NCBI GenBank assembly: GCA_003220855.1
Contig: QHTP01000035.1
Coordinates: 1-34,354, forward strand
DNA: 34,354 bases
Reading direction: 5' to 3'
From: Gemmatimonadota bacterium
Lineage (GTDB): Bacteria > Gemmatimonadota > Gemmatimonadetes > Gemmatimonadales > GWC2-71-9
The notes beneath the pieces were generated by a model. That model had not been told where the DNA came from. It did no database searches and saw only the letters and a list, made by a program, of their open reading frames with translations. Positions within the stretch are counted from its first letter, which is position 1, and every line of letters starts with the position of its first letter. Position numbers and translations under genes: made by a program. Shown here in pieces: positions 1-7,636 of the stretch.

Positions 1-171
1 ATTCTGCACGACCAGTCGGGAGCGATGAAGGGGACGTACCAGGCCACGGGCGTCCCCGAGAGCTGGATGATCAGCCCCGACGGCGTGATCATCAAGAAAG
101 TGATCGGGGCCTCCGAGTGGGACGGCCCCGTCAACGAAACGTTGGTCCGGCGGCTCCTTGATGAGAGATGA
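1..171 (+). CDS. TlpA/ResA-like thioredoxin-fold protein, 3' end only
   Basis: The window opens inside a reading frame (frame 1) that runs to TGA at 169-171 and is missing from the ORF track because it has no start here. The visible 56 residues include TGVPESWMISPDG, the cis-proline loop and following strand typical of TlpA/ResA/redoxin thioredoxins, and end in LVRRLLDER. Such proteins are membrane-anchored or periplasmic thiol-disulfide reductases, often serving cytochrome c maturation. The CxxC active site would lie upstream of the window and cannot be checked. The stop codon falls inside the ATGAGAG tandem repeat, so the last residues (DER) are encoded by the repeat. The call rests on the fold signature of the C-terminal third only. 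Confidence 0.7.
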   Translation: MLHDQSGAMKGTYQATGVPESWMISPDGVIIKKVIGASEWDGPVNETLVRRLLDER

Positions 172-193
172 GAGATGAGAGATGAGAGATGAG
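161..193 (+). repeat. Heptamer tandem repeat (ATGAGAG)x4.7 at a stop/start junction
   Basis: Four perfect copies of ATGAGAG plus ATGAG occupy 161-193. The array supplies the stop codon of the upstream thioredoxin-like gene (169-171) and the ATG of the downstream cdaR-like gene (189). Each unit contains both ATG and TGA. Because 7 is coprime with 3, every frame meets a stop within 21 bases, so a change in copy number would alter intergenic spacing but not readthrough. Confidence 0.9.
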
Positions 194-1124
194 CGTCCGC
201 GCTAACCTCGCGCAGCTGCTCGTGCGCAACTGGCCGATCAAGCTCGCGGCCGGTTTCTTCGCCATCATGTTGTACGTGGCGGTCGCGGCTCAGCAGCCGT
301 TGACGCAGAGCTTCGCCATGCGGCTCGCCGTCGTCGTCCCACCCGGACGCACCCTACGCCAGCAACCGGCGGGTGTGGCGGTCGTCATCACCGGCAAGGG
401 GAGTGAGATCATCAAGCTCCGCTCCTTCCCGCGCGTGATCCGGAAGGTCATTCCCGACACCTTCTCGGCGTCGGCGTGGCACGTGCAGCTGCAGCCGACC
501 GATATCGAGCTCCCCAAGGGCAGCGACGTGCAGGTCGCCGACATCCGCCCGCGCGACATCGAGGTCGTGCTGGATTCAGTCGTGCACAAGGACGTACGGA
601 TCGTGCCGCTCGTGCGCGTCGAGGCCGAGTCGGGGTACGTGATGCGCGGGCTGTCCATCACGCCGAGCATGGCGCGCGTCATCGGCCCGGCCAAGAGCGT
701 CGCCCAGATCGACTCGGTGACCACGCTGCCCACGGTCATCTCCAGTGTGAACGGCCCGTTCTTCCGTACCGTCCCGCTCGATACGGCTCCGCTCGGCATC
801 GTCCGCATCGCCCCCAAGGAGGTGCGCATGGCGGGCGAGGTTACGGCGATCATCGAGCGCTCGCTCTCGGGCGTCCCGATCACGACCGCGGCGTCGGGCT
901 TCACGGGGTTCCTGCTCTCGGTCGAGCGCGTGGGGGTGACGGTGCGGGGCCCCGAATCGCGGGTGAACGCCCTGACACGCGACAGCGTGCGGGTGGTGGC
1001 GCACCTCGTCGGCAAGGCGGGACCGGGCGGCTACGCGCGCCTCACGGTGAGCGCGCCTCCCGGCATCGTTGCGCACGCCGTGCCCGATTCCGTCTCGCTG
1101 AGGCGCAAGACCGGACGTGGCTGA
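189..1124 (+). CDS. CdaR/YbbR-like domain membrane protein
   Basis: This 311-residue protein has a short cytoplasmic N-terminus and one membrane segment at about residues 17-34 (IKLAAGFFAIMLYVAVAA), preceded by the NWPIK pattern usual in YbbR/CdaR proteins. An extracytoplasmic region follows, with YbbR-type strands such as VRIVPLVRV...SGYVMRGLSITPSMARVIGP and a second set near 225-300. In Firmicutes CdaR regulates the diadenylate cyclase CdaA and is usually encoded with cdaA and glmM; neither is visible here. Its ATG is the last unit of the heptamer repeat, with no classical Shine-Dalgarno site. It overlaps tsaD by 8 bases. The family call is good, but a role in c-di-AMP control is only inferred. 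Confidence 0.75.
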   Translation: MSVRANLAQLLVRNWPIKLAAGFFAIMLYVAVAAQQPLTQSFAMRLAVVVPPGRTLRQQPAGVAVVITGKGSEIIKLRSFPRVIRKVIPDTFSASAWHVQLQPTDIELPKGSDVQVADIRPRDIEVVLDSVVHKDVRIVPLVRVEAESGYVMRGLSITPSMARVIGPAKSVAQIDSVTTLPTVISSVNGPFFRTVPLDTAPLGIVRIAPKEVRMAGEVTAIIERSLSGVPITTAASGFTGFLLSVERVGVTVRGPESRVNALTRDSVRVVAHLVGKAGPGGYARLTVSAPPGIVAHAVPDSVSLRRKTGRG

Positions 1125-2169
1125 CGTCGTCCTCGGGATCGAGACCTCGTGCGACGAGACCTCGGCCGCCGTGCTGGTGGGCGAGGGCCGCCGTCCCGAG
1201 CTCGCCGGGCTCGTGATCTTGTCCCAGGACGTGCACCAGGTGTTCGGGGGCGTGGTGCCGGAGCTCGCGAGCCGGGCGCATTTGGCGGCGCTGCCGGCGG
1301 TGGTCGACCGCGCGCTCGCGGAGGCCGGTCTCAGCTGGAGCGCCGTGGACGCCGTCGCGGTGACCCAGGGCCCGGGACTCGTCGGCGCGCTCCTGGTCGG
1401 GGTGGCCTACGCCAAGGCGCTGGCCTATGCCGGCGACCGCGAGCTGATCGGCGTTCATCATATGGAGGGGCATCTCTTCGCCCCGCTCGTAGAGGACCCG
1501 GACCTGGCACCGCCGTTCGTCGCGCTGCTCGTGTCGGGAGGTCACACGCTGCTGCTCGACGTTCCCGCCTGGGGGCGCTACCGCCTGCTGGGCGCGACCC
1601 GCGACGACGCGGCCGGCGAGGCGTTCGACAAGGTCGCGACGCTTCTGGGCCTGGGGTATCCGGGCGGCCCGGCGATCGAGCGGCTCGCGGCCCAGGGAGA
1701 TCCGAGCCGCTTCTCGTTCCCGCGTCCGATGCGGGACGAGGGCTTCGAGTTCTCCTTCTCCGGTCTCAAGACCGCGGTGCTGCGAGCCGTGCGCTCGAGC
1801 GACGATCTCGACCGCGACCGGCCGCATCTGGCGCGCGCGTTCCAGGACGCCGTGCTCGACGTGCTGGTCACCAAACTCGAGCGAGCGGTCCGCGCCACGG
1901 GCCACCGGACCGCCGTGCTGGGTGGCGGCGTGGCGTGCAGCCGGGCGCTCGCCGGGCTCGCCGCCCGGCGCCTCTCCGACGGAGGACTCGCCCGCGTCGC
2001 CGTCGCGAGCCCGCGCTTGAACGCCGACAACGCCGCCATGATCGCCCGTGCCGGGTGGTACCGTCTCGGCCTGGGCGAGCGCAGTGACTGGACGCTGGAT
2101 GCCCGGGCGGACCTGCCGCTGCCCGGCCTGGAGCCGGTACCCACCACACTCGACGCGGCCCGCCCATGA
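1117..2169 (+). CDS. tsaD: tRNA N6-adenosine threonylcarbamoyltransferase TsaD
   Basis: TsaD transfers the threonylcarbamoyl group from threonylcarbamoyl-AMP to A37 of ANN-decoding tRNAs, working with TsaB and TsaE in the cytoplasm. The 350-residue product has the usual length and the ASKHA/Kae1 features. It starts LGIETSCDETS, carries the metal-binding pair H115 and H119 in HHMEGH, a glycine-rich VSGGHT loop, FSFSGLKTAV, and NADNAAMIA with metal ligand D304. The start is GTG at 1117, inside the 3' end of the cdaR-like gene, which suggests translational coupling. Its stop overlaps the lgt start by 4 bases. TsaB and TsaE are not in the window. Confidence 0.97.
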   Translation: MADVVLGIETSCDETSAAVLVGEGRRPELAGLVILSQDVHQVFGGVVPELASRAHLAALPAVVDRALAEAGLSWSAVDAVAVTQGPGLVGALLVGVAYAKALAYAGDRELIGVHHMEGHLFAPLVEDPDLAPPFVALLVSGGHTLLLDVPAWGRYRLLGATRDDAAGEAFDKVATLLGLGYPGGPAIERLAAQGDPSRFSFPRPMRDEGFEFSFSGLKTAVLRAVRSSDDLDRDRPHLARAFQDAVLDVLVTKLERAVRATGHRTAVLGGGVACSRALAGLAARRLSDGGLARVAVASPRLNADNAAMIARAGWYRLGLGERSDWTLDARADLPLPGLEPVPTTLDAARP

Positions 2170-3053
2170 CGATTTATCCCTTCGGGTTCACGATCCCGCT
2201 GCCCCGGATCGACATCCTGTTCATCCATCTGGGTCCCCTGCAGGTCACGGGATACGGGCTGATGATGATGGTCGCCTTCCTCATGGCGGGGTGGGCGATC
2301 CAGGTCGATCTGCGGCGCCGAGGGATGGCCGAGGAGTACGCAGCCGACATCGTGTTCGCCGCCGTGCTCGGCGGCATCGTGGGGGCCAAGATCTGGTATG
2401 TGCTGCTGACGGGCGAATGGGAAGCGCTGTTGCGGCGCGGCGGGTTCGTTTGGTACGGGGGCTTTCTCGGGGGCGTGGCGGCCGTGCTCGCAACCGGGTG
2501 GTGGAAGCGCGTGCCCGCCCGCTGGACGATGGAGCTCACCGCCGCCCCTCTCGCCCTCGGCTACGCGCTGGGACGCGTCGGGTGCTTCCTGGTCAACGAC
2601 GACTACGGCATCCCGTCGACCCTGCCCTGGGCGATGAAGTTCCCGCGCGGACTTCCACCCACCACGGTGGCCGAGCTGAGCAACATGCACGTGCGCTTCC
2701 CGCCCGGCACCGACCCCATGCAGGTCGTGGCGGTGCACCCGACGCAGATCTACGAGACGGCGCTGATGCTGTCGGCGTTCGCGTTGTTGTGGCGGCTGCG
2801 GGACCACCGGCACGGCACGGGTTGGCGGTTCGGCGTCTATCTCGTGCTGGCCGGGACGGAGCGCTTCCTGGTCGAGATCGTGCGCGCGAAGGACGATCGA
2901 CTGCTGGGACCGTTCACCCTAGCGCAGGTGACCAGCGTGCTGTTGGTGCTCGCGGGTGTATGGCTGATGCAGCGACTGCGCGCCCCCGAGCCCGCGACCG
3001 TGGCCGTGCCCGCCGCACTCAAGCCGCAACCCCAGGCGCAGCCGACACGGTAG
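2166..3053 (+). CDS. lgt: Prolipoprotein diacylglyceryl transferase Lgt
   Basis: Lgt moves a diacylglyceryl group from phosphatidylglycerol to the lipobox cysteine of prolipoproteins in the inner membrane. The 295-residue protein has multiple hydrophobic segments and the Lgt signature GRVGCFLVNDDYG (residues 136-148), matching the family GRxGxFxN pattern. It also has HPTQIYE near 193 and a C-terminal ERFLVEIVRAKDDR block. The start ATG overlaps the tsaD stop in an ATGA arrangement. The C-terminal tail is Ala/Pro/Gln-rich. The window itself contains at least one probable client, the Met-rich lipoprotein at its right edge. It converges with the FTR1 fusion gene with only 7 bases between stops and no visible terminator hairpin. 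Confidence 0.96.
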   Translation: MTIYPFGFTIPLPRIDILFIHLGPLQVTGYGLMMMVAFLMAGWAIQVDLRRRGMAEEYAADIVFAAVLGGIVGAKIWYVLLTGEWEALLRRGGFVWYGGFLGGVAAVLATGWWKRVPARWTMELTAAPLALGYALGRVGCFLVNDDYGIPSTLPWAMKFPRGLPPTTVAELSNMHVRFPPGTDPMQVVAVHPTQIYETALMLSAFALLWRLRDHRHGTGWRFGVYLVLAGTERFLVEIVRAKDDRLLGPFTLAQVTSVLLVLAGVWLMQRLRAPEPATVAVPAALKPQPQAQPTR

Positions 3054-3060
3054 ACGCGGG

Positions 3061-5157
3061 CTACGGGAACGACGGCCGGCGGCGGTCCGCCCCCGTGCCG
3101 CCGAAACGGTTCCGCTGCAGCCACACCACGGCCACGAGCAGCAGGACGAGGAGCAGCAGCTGGAGTGCCAGCGATTGCACGGTGGGATAGATACCCAGGA
3201 CGGGGATGCGGGGCGCCCACCGAACCACGCTCACCCGCACCAGTCCCGACTCCTGCAGGTCCGCGATCCCCTTCCCCGCGAACACGAACGCCATGTAGTA
3301 GAGCATCGCGCTCGTCACCGCGAAGAAGGGCTTGAGCGGGACCTTCATCCCGAAGCGGCTGACTGCCACGTAGACGATCACCAACGCCAACCCAGCCGCC
3401 GCGATCCCTGCCATGACTCCCGCCACTCCCGCCGCGCTGGTCGATCCCGCCGAGGAGAGCAGCGCCTTGTAGAACAGGATGGTCTCGAAGCCCTCGCGAT
3501 AGACCGCGAGGAAGGCCACCGACGAGAGCGCGAACCCGGAGCCGGTCGACAGCGCGTCCTCCATCCGGCCCTGGACGAAGGCGTTCCACTTGGCCACCTC
3601 GATCTTGGAGAGCAGCCAATAGCTGACGTAGAACAGCACGGCGGTGGCGAGGAGCATGGTCCCGCCCTCGAGCGCTTCCCGCTGGCCCGGCGTGATCTCG
3701 AACAGCAGCTCGATCACCACCGCGGTGGCGGCGCTCGCGGCGACTGCGGCCCAGGCCCCTCGCGCCACGTGACGCCGGCGCTCGACGGCGCCGGCTTTCG
3801 AGAGAAACGCCATCAGCGCCGCCACGATCAGGATCGCCTCGAACCCTTCCCGCAGCAGCAGCACGAACGACTGCACGAACAGGCTGGCGCCCGAACTCCG
3901 GTCGGCGACCAGCCGCTCGGCGCGCTCCAGATCGGCGAGCAGCCGGGCGTGGATCGCACCGAGCTCGTCCGGGCCGGCGCCCGCCGCCGTCCGCGCGCGC
4001 AGCAGGGTGAACGCCTGCTCGAGCTCGCTCGCCAGGCCGGAGTTCCTCAGCCGCACGTCCGTCTCCACCTGTTCGAACGTGAGGTAGGCGTCAAACGCGA
4101 TCTTGTCGGACCGGAGTGCCATTGCCGAGTCGAGCTGGCGCCGCACCACGGAGAACGTGGCGGCCGCCGGGGACGCCTCGTACTTCTGCCGCTCGGCCGT
4201 GGGCAGCACCCGCAGGAACGCCACGATCTTGGCGGCGTCCCCGGGGTCCAACGTACGCGCAAACCCGGGCATCGCCGTCCCCGGACGGCCCCGCAGAATG
4301 AGCTCCTCGAGCTCGCGGTCGGTGAACCGGCCTTGGACGGCGAGGTCCCGCAGCGCGGGCGGCCGGACCGAGAGCGTGGCGGCAAGCGGACCGTCGCCGC
4401 CGCCGGTGGCGCCGTGGCACGAAGCGCACGTCGTCGCGTACCGCCCCTCGCCCTCGCGGACGAGCCCCTCGTCGGCGCGCAGTGTGGCCACGTACGTGGC
4501 TACGGCCCAGCGGTCCTCGGGGGACAGCGTCTCCTCGAACTGTGGCATCGCCGTGCCGGCCACGCCGAGCGTGAGCTTGCGATACACGTCCAGCGGGGAG
4601 ACGGCGCTCATCGCTTGGCGATCGGCGAGGCTCGCGGGCGGGGGGCCCTGCAACTGCTTCGCTTTCGGTCCGTCACCGCGCCCGGTCGCACCGTGGCACT
4701 GCGCGCACTGCTCCTGGTAGACGGCCGCACCGCGCACCAGCGACGGCGGGCGCGAAGGGAAGGTTTCGAGCGCATCTCCAACAGCGGTCGCGATGTGCTG
4801 CACGAGCAGTCCGGCCCGCGCCGCGACCGAGTCCGGGGGTGCGGCCCGGTCGAGCAGTGCGTGCAGGGCCACGAGGTCGGAGTCGGCGGTCGCCCGCACC
4901 GCCCGAGGGAGCGAGCCGACGTCGAGCCGGGCCTGGTCGAGAAACTGCTTGGCCTCCGAGACTTCCTCGGGATTCGTCACCCGGCCCCCGCGGGGCGCAA
5001 CCCCGATGGCGTACTCCTTGGCGGCGAGCGAGGCGGCAGCCACGATGCGTCGGGCCACGGCCAGCGAGTCCATCGCCTGCGCCCCTGCCGGCGCCGTGAT
5101 GCACGTGCCCAACAGCAAGCCGACCAGTGACTTACAGTAGATGGGAGCGGTTCTCAA
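3061..5157 (-). CDS. Di-haem cytochrome c / FTR1-family iron permease fusion
   Basis: I place the start at TTG 5157, giving 698 residues with a signal peptide ending near AGAQA; TTG 5172 is an alternative. The 810-residue track ORF runs back through acpS and is too long. Two cytochrome c domains follow, with haem motifs CAQCH (151-155) and CASCH (244-248), each with a downstream Met-containing AMPxF segment as a possible axial ligand. After a helical linker comes an FTR1 membrane domain with the two characteristic REGFE motifs at 436-440 and 554-558 and several hydrophobic segments. FTR1/EfeU permeases carry oxidised iron across the inner membrane, coupled to ferrous oxidation. Here the fused cytochrome domains probably take those electrons on the periplasmic side. 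A promoter lies between acpS and this gene. No EfeO or EfeB is seen. Confidence 0.9.
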   Translation of the reverse strand: MRTAPIYCKSLVGLLLGTCITAPAGAQAMDSLAVARRIVAAASLAAKEYAIGVAPRGGRVTNPEEVSEAKQFLDQARLDVGSLPRAVRATADSDLVALHALLDRAAPPDSVAARAGLLVQHIATAVGDALETFPSRPPSLVRGAAVYQEQCAQCHGATGRGDGPKAKQLQGPPPASLADRQAMSAVSPLDVYRKLTLGVAGTAMPQFEETLSPEDRWAVATYVATLRADEGLVREGEGRYATTCASCHGATGGGDGPLAATLSVRPPALRDLAVQGRFTDRELEELILRGRPGTAMPGFARTLDPGDAAKIVAFLRVLPTAERQKYEASPAAATFSVVRRQLDSAMALRSDKIAFDAYLTFEQVETDVRLRNSGLASELEQAFTLLRARTAAGAGPDELGAIHARLLADLERAERLVADRSSGASLFVQSFVLLLREGFEAILIVAALMAFLSKAGAVERRRHVARGAWAAVAASAATAVVIELLFEITPGQREALEGGTMLLATAVLFYVSYWLLSKIEVAKWNAFVQGRMEDALSTGSGFALSSVAFLAVYREGFETILFYKALLSSAGSTSAAGVAGVMAGIAAAGLALVIVYVAVSRFGMKVPLKPFFAVTSAMLYYMAFVFAGKGIADLQESGLVRVSVVRWAPRIPVLGIYPTVQSLALQLLLLVLLLVAVVWLQRNRFGGTGADRRRPSFP

Positions 5158-5171
5158 GAGGGGGATTTTCA

Positions 5172-5200
5172 ATACTAGAGTAATTCTGTCGGGAATGCAA
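5172..5200 (-). promoter_or_regulatory. Sigma-70-type promoter for the cytochrome c/FTR1 gene
   Basis: On the minus strand TTGCAT (5200-5195) is followed after exactly 17 bases by TAGTAT (5177-5172). Each matches 4 of 6 consensus bases, in a small AT-rich patch between the acpS stop and the fusion gene. Transcription would begin near 5165, which favours TTG 5157 over TTG 5172 as the start codon. Inferred from spacing and composition only. Confidence 0.5.
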
Positions 5201-5209
5201 GGCGACCCA

Positions 5210-5608
5210 TCACACGCGCTCCAACACGACCACCGCCACGGCCGCGAGGTGGGTGTGGGAAAGCGACAGCAGCACGCGCCCCACTCCCAGCTCGCGCGCC
5301 CGCTCGGCCGCCGTGCCGCTGAGACGCACATCGGGCCGGCCGTCGGGCGCTCGCGTGATCTCGATCTCGCGCCAGCCGATGCCGCGCGCCACGGCCGTGC
5401 CCTGCAGCGCCTTGTAGACCGCTTCCTTGGCCGCGAGCCGGACGGCCACGTGGGTCGCCGGGTCGGGTCGGCTCTCGCAATACGCGCGCTCATCGCGTGT
5501 GAGCAAGCGCTCGAAGACTCGAGCGCCCTTGTCGGCGATGATCGCGGCGACGCGCGACACCTCCACGAGGTCGACGCCGACGCCGATCGCGCTCAGAAGC
5601 CCAACCAT
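5210..5608 (-). CDS. acpS: Holo-[acyl-carrier-protein] synthase AcpS
   Basis: AcpS transfers 4'-phosphopantetheine from coenzyme A to a serine of acyl carrier protein. With ATG 5608 the product is 132 residues, close to the usual length of about 125. It shows IGVGVDLVEVSR (metal ligand D13), the helix VRLAAKEAVYKALQG (E62 as second metal ligand), and SLSHTHLAAVAVVVLE near the C-terminus, all typical of AcpS. The 209-residue track ORF begins inside the neighbouring gene and lacks conserved sequence before MVGLLS. ATG 5620 is an alternative start. It overlaps the 3' end of the upstream hypothetical gene by 16 bases. Confidence 0.95.
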   Translation of the reverse strand: MVGLLSAIGVGVDLVEVSRVAAIIADKGARVFERLLTRDERAYCESRPDPATHVAVRLAAKEAVYKALQGTAVARGIGWREIEITRAPDGRPDVRLSGTAAERARELGVGRVLLSLSHTHLAAVAVVVLERV

Positions 5609-6327
5609 GCCGCGAGCCATGCCGGGGCGCGAAGGTAGCCGCCGAGCACCAGCCCCAGCCAGATGAGCCCGGCCGCGAGCGGCGTCCACAGAACGATCAC
5701 GGGCCACAGGGATGGTCGCCACCGCGCGATGGCATCCGTCTCGACCGCCCAGCGTCGCCGTTCCTCGGCCACCGCCGTCTCGAGTGCGAGCCATGCCGCC
5801 TCCAGCCGCCGGGCCGCCGCCCGCAGCGCGTCCTGCCACTCGGCGTGCGTCGTCTTGTCGAGCACGCCGGCGTCGCGGGCCCCGAGCGCCGCGCCGTCGA
5901 GCACGTCGAGGGCGGCCACGAACGATTCACCGCCGGCGGCGAGTCGGGCGGCGATCGCGCGTTTTTCAGGCCCCGTGAGCAGCCGCCGGCGGCGCTGCCG
6001 GCCGGGCATCCGGACGCGCCGGGCCGCGCGCTCGATTTCCCCGTCCAGCGCGGCCGTCACGCGCTCGGCCGCCTGCCGCACCGCGACTTCCCACGCCTCC
6101 AACCACGCGCGGCGGCCCACGGCCTCGACCACCCGGGCACGCTCCTCGCGCGCCGCGGCGACCCGTGCCTGGCCTCCCAGCTCCATCACGCGCGTCGCCA
6201 GGTCTTCGCGGAGGTCGTCGAGCGGCACCCACGGCTCTTCCAGGCGGCGCGGCACCAGCAGCCGTCCGAGCGAGGACGCGAGTTCCGGCACGCGCAGCGG
6301 CATCGGGATCTTCACTCCGGGGCTCAT
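5593..6327 (-). CDS. Hypothetical protein with charged helical body and C-terminal membrane segments
   Basis: I do not recognise a family. Starting at ATG 6327 the product is 244 residues. Most of it is Arg/Ala/Glu-rich and predicted helical, possibly coiled coil (for example EERARVVEAVGRRAWLEAWE). It ends with one long or two short hydrophobic segments, roughly residues 208-240 (SLWPVIVLWTPLAAGLIWLGLVLGG). A PWVPLDDLREDLA segment near the start looks conserved-domain-like but I cannot name it. The start overlaps the CYTH gene stop (ATGA) and the 3' end overlaps acpS, so it is translated as part of this operon. The upstream 240 codons of the track ORF are an off-frame shadow of the CYTH and HAD genes. 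The likely location is the inner membrane with the helical part in the cytoplasm. Confidence 0.7.
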   Translation of the reverse strand: MSPGVKIPMPLRVPELASSLGRLLVPRRLEEPWVPLDDLREDLATRVMELGGQARVAAAREERARVVEAVGRRAWLEAWEVAVRQAAERVTAALDGEIERAARRVRMPGRQRRRRLLTGPEKRAIAARLAAGGESFVAALDVLDGAALGARDAGVLDKTTHAEWQDALRAAARRLEAAWLALETAVAEERRRWAVETDAIARWRPSLWPVIVLWTPLAAGLIWLGLVLGGYLRAPAWLAAWLGF

Positions 6328-6902
6328 CGTGCCAGCAGGGCGGCGCGGCCGGTGCGCCGCTCGAAGGCGGCGACGAAGTACGGCAGCGACTCCGCGAGGA
6401 AGCTGGCGCGCCCGAGGCCGGTCGCCGCGATCGCCCGCTCGATGCCGGCCGGCTCCCCCTCGACCTCGATGAGAACGTCCATGTCGGGATACCACTCGAG
6501 GCGCAGCACGGCCTTCCCCAAACGATAGACCTCGACCCGCCGATCGATGCGCAGCGACACGGCGAAGCCGAGCCGCTCGAGGATGGTCGCCACGCCCTCC
6601 GGATCTCCCACGCGCGCCTCTGCTTCGGCGCGGCGACGGTATGGCCCCTGTTTCGAGTGCGGGCCCTTCCACGCGAGCACCCCGTACGCCGGCGCGCCGT
6701 CGGCCTGCCGGAACACCCGCAGCCGCAGTACCTCGTCGCGATCCGCCAGTCTGGCGCCGCGGTCGAAGCGCCGGTCGACCATGTCGCCCTGGAACTCGAG
6801 GCGTGCGCCGGCGCGCAGCAGCGCGGCGCGCAGCGCGTCGGGATCCTCGACCCGCGCCTTGACCTCGAGCTCGTCGACGGGAGCGACGGCGGACCGGCTC
6901 AC
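6324..6902 (-). CDS. CYTH-domain protein (class IV adenylate cyclase / triphosphatase-like)
   Basis: CYTH enzymes form a triphosphate tunnel that binds nucleoside triphosphates, thiamine triphosphate or inorganic triphosphate with divalent metal. From GTG 6902 the product is 192 residues. It starts with ELEVKARV (residues 11-18), matching the ExExK signature. It continues with alternating charged strands typical of the tunnel: DRRFD, EVLRLRVFR, LAWKGP, RRRAEAEARV, DRRVEVYRLG, VLRLEWYPDMDVLIEVEG. The start overlaps the HAD gene stop as GTGA, and its own stop overlaps the next gene start. Database names for this group are often 'class IV adenylate cyclase', but cyclase, thiamine-triphosphatase and tripolyphosphatase activities cannot be told apart from sequence alone. 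Confidence 0.85.
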   Translation of the reverse strand: MSRSAVAPVDELEVKARVEDPDALRAALLRAGARLEFQGDMVDRRFDRGARLADRDEVLRLRVFRQADGAPAYGVLAWKGPHSKQGPYRRRAEAEARVGDPEGVATILERLGFAVSLRIDRRVEVYRLGKAVLRLEWYPDMDVLIEVEGEPAGIERAIAATGLGRASFLAESLPYFVAAFERRTGRAALLAR

Positions 6903-7600
6903 GCGAAGATCGCGTCGAGCACCGCGGCCGTGTCGGCGAGCGTGGCGAACACGTAGGCGGCGCCCGCCGCGCGCAGGGCCGCGACGTCGTAGGAGCCGGT
7001 GGCGACGGCGACGCTGCGCGCGCCGATCGGTCGGCCGCACGCGACGTCATCGGGCGTGTCCCCGATCACGATCACGTCCGCACCCGCGAAGCGGCGGCGG
7101 GTGAGCGCCGCCGCGCGCTGTGCGGCGACCGCCGGCAGGTCCGCCCGCCGCGCCGAGTCCGAGCCGTAGGCTCCGACTCGGAAGCGCGCCGGGTCGAGCC
7201 CCGCCGAGCGCAGCTTCAGCGCCGCGCCGGCCGCCACGTTTCCGGTCAACAGTCCCACCAGCGCGCGCTGCCCCGTTTCGTGCGGCTCGAGCGCGGCGAG
7301 CAGCTCCCGCGTCCCGGGCATGAGCTTGGTCGTCTGGGCGGGGGCGGCGAGCTCGGCGCGCAGGTGGTCCACGTAGCGGCGGCACACGGCGTCGATGCGA
7401 CCGGCATCCTCGGCCGCCGGGTGGCCCGCGAGCGAGAGGAGGTCACGCACGATCTGCGGGTCGGTCTTGCCGTCGAACCGGTAGCGCTCGATCGGCCCCG
7501 CGGTCCCCGCCTCGTCGAGCAGCGCGCGGTGAATCGCCCGCCGACCGGCGCCGTCGGTCCAGAGCAGGGTACCGTCAATGTCGAAGAGGACGAGCTTCAT
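6899..7600 (-). CDS. HAD-superfamily hydrolase (phosphoglycolate phosphatase-like)
   Basis: This is a 233-residue HAD phosphatase with intact catalytic motifs. Motif I is LFDIDGTLL with nucleophile D7 and acid/base D9. A helical cap follows at about residues 18-90 (FDGKTDPQIVRDLL). Motif II is LLTGN, and motif IV is VIGDTPDDVACG. The cap type and length fit the Gph/PGMB group, which removes phosphate from small metabolites such as phosphoglycolate; the true substrate is unknown. Sequence just upstream on the minus strand has a TATTTT -10-like word 6 bases before the ATG, after an octamer GC array, so initiation may be nearly leaderless. It is translationally coupled to the CYTH gene downstream. 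Confidence 0.88.
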   Translation of the reverse strand: MKLVLFDIDGTLLWTDGAGRRAIHRALLDEAGTAGPIERYRFDGKTDPQIVRDLLSLAGHPAAEDAGRIDAVCRRYVDHLRAELAAPAQTTKLMPGTRELLAALEPHETGQRALVGLLTGNVAAGAALKLRSAGLDPARFRVGAYGSDSARRADLPAVAAQRAAALTRRRFAGADVIVIGDTPDDVACGRPIGARSVAVATGSYDVAALRAAGAAYVFATLADTAAVLDAIFA

Positions 7601-7612
7601 GCGAGAAAAATA

Positions 7613-7636
7613 GGCGGTCGGGCGGGCAGGCGGTCA
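7613..7636. repeat. Three-unit octamer array GGCGGTCG/GGCGGGCA/GGCGGTCA
   Basis: Three 8-bp units in tandem fill most of the 33-bp gap between the HAD start and the NlpC/P60 stop, and contain that stop codon. The reverse complement (GACCGCC words) sits just upstream of the HAD start and its AT-rich -10-like word. No function is assigned. Confidence 0.6.

Noticed and set aside
3175-5130. 651-residue plus-strand ORF opposite the cytochrome c/FTR1 gene
   Set aside because: Its translation is Arg/His/Gly-rich with no family motif. The minus strand has CxxCH and REGFE motifs in the right order, so this is an antisense shadow from high GC content.
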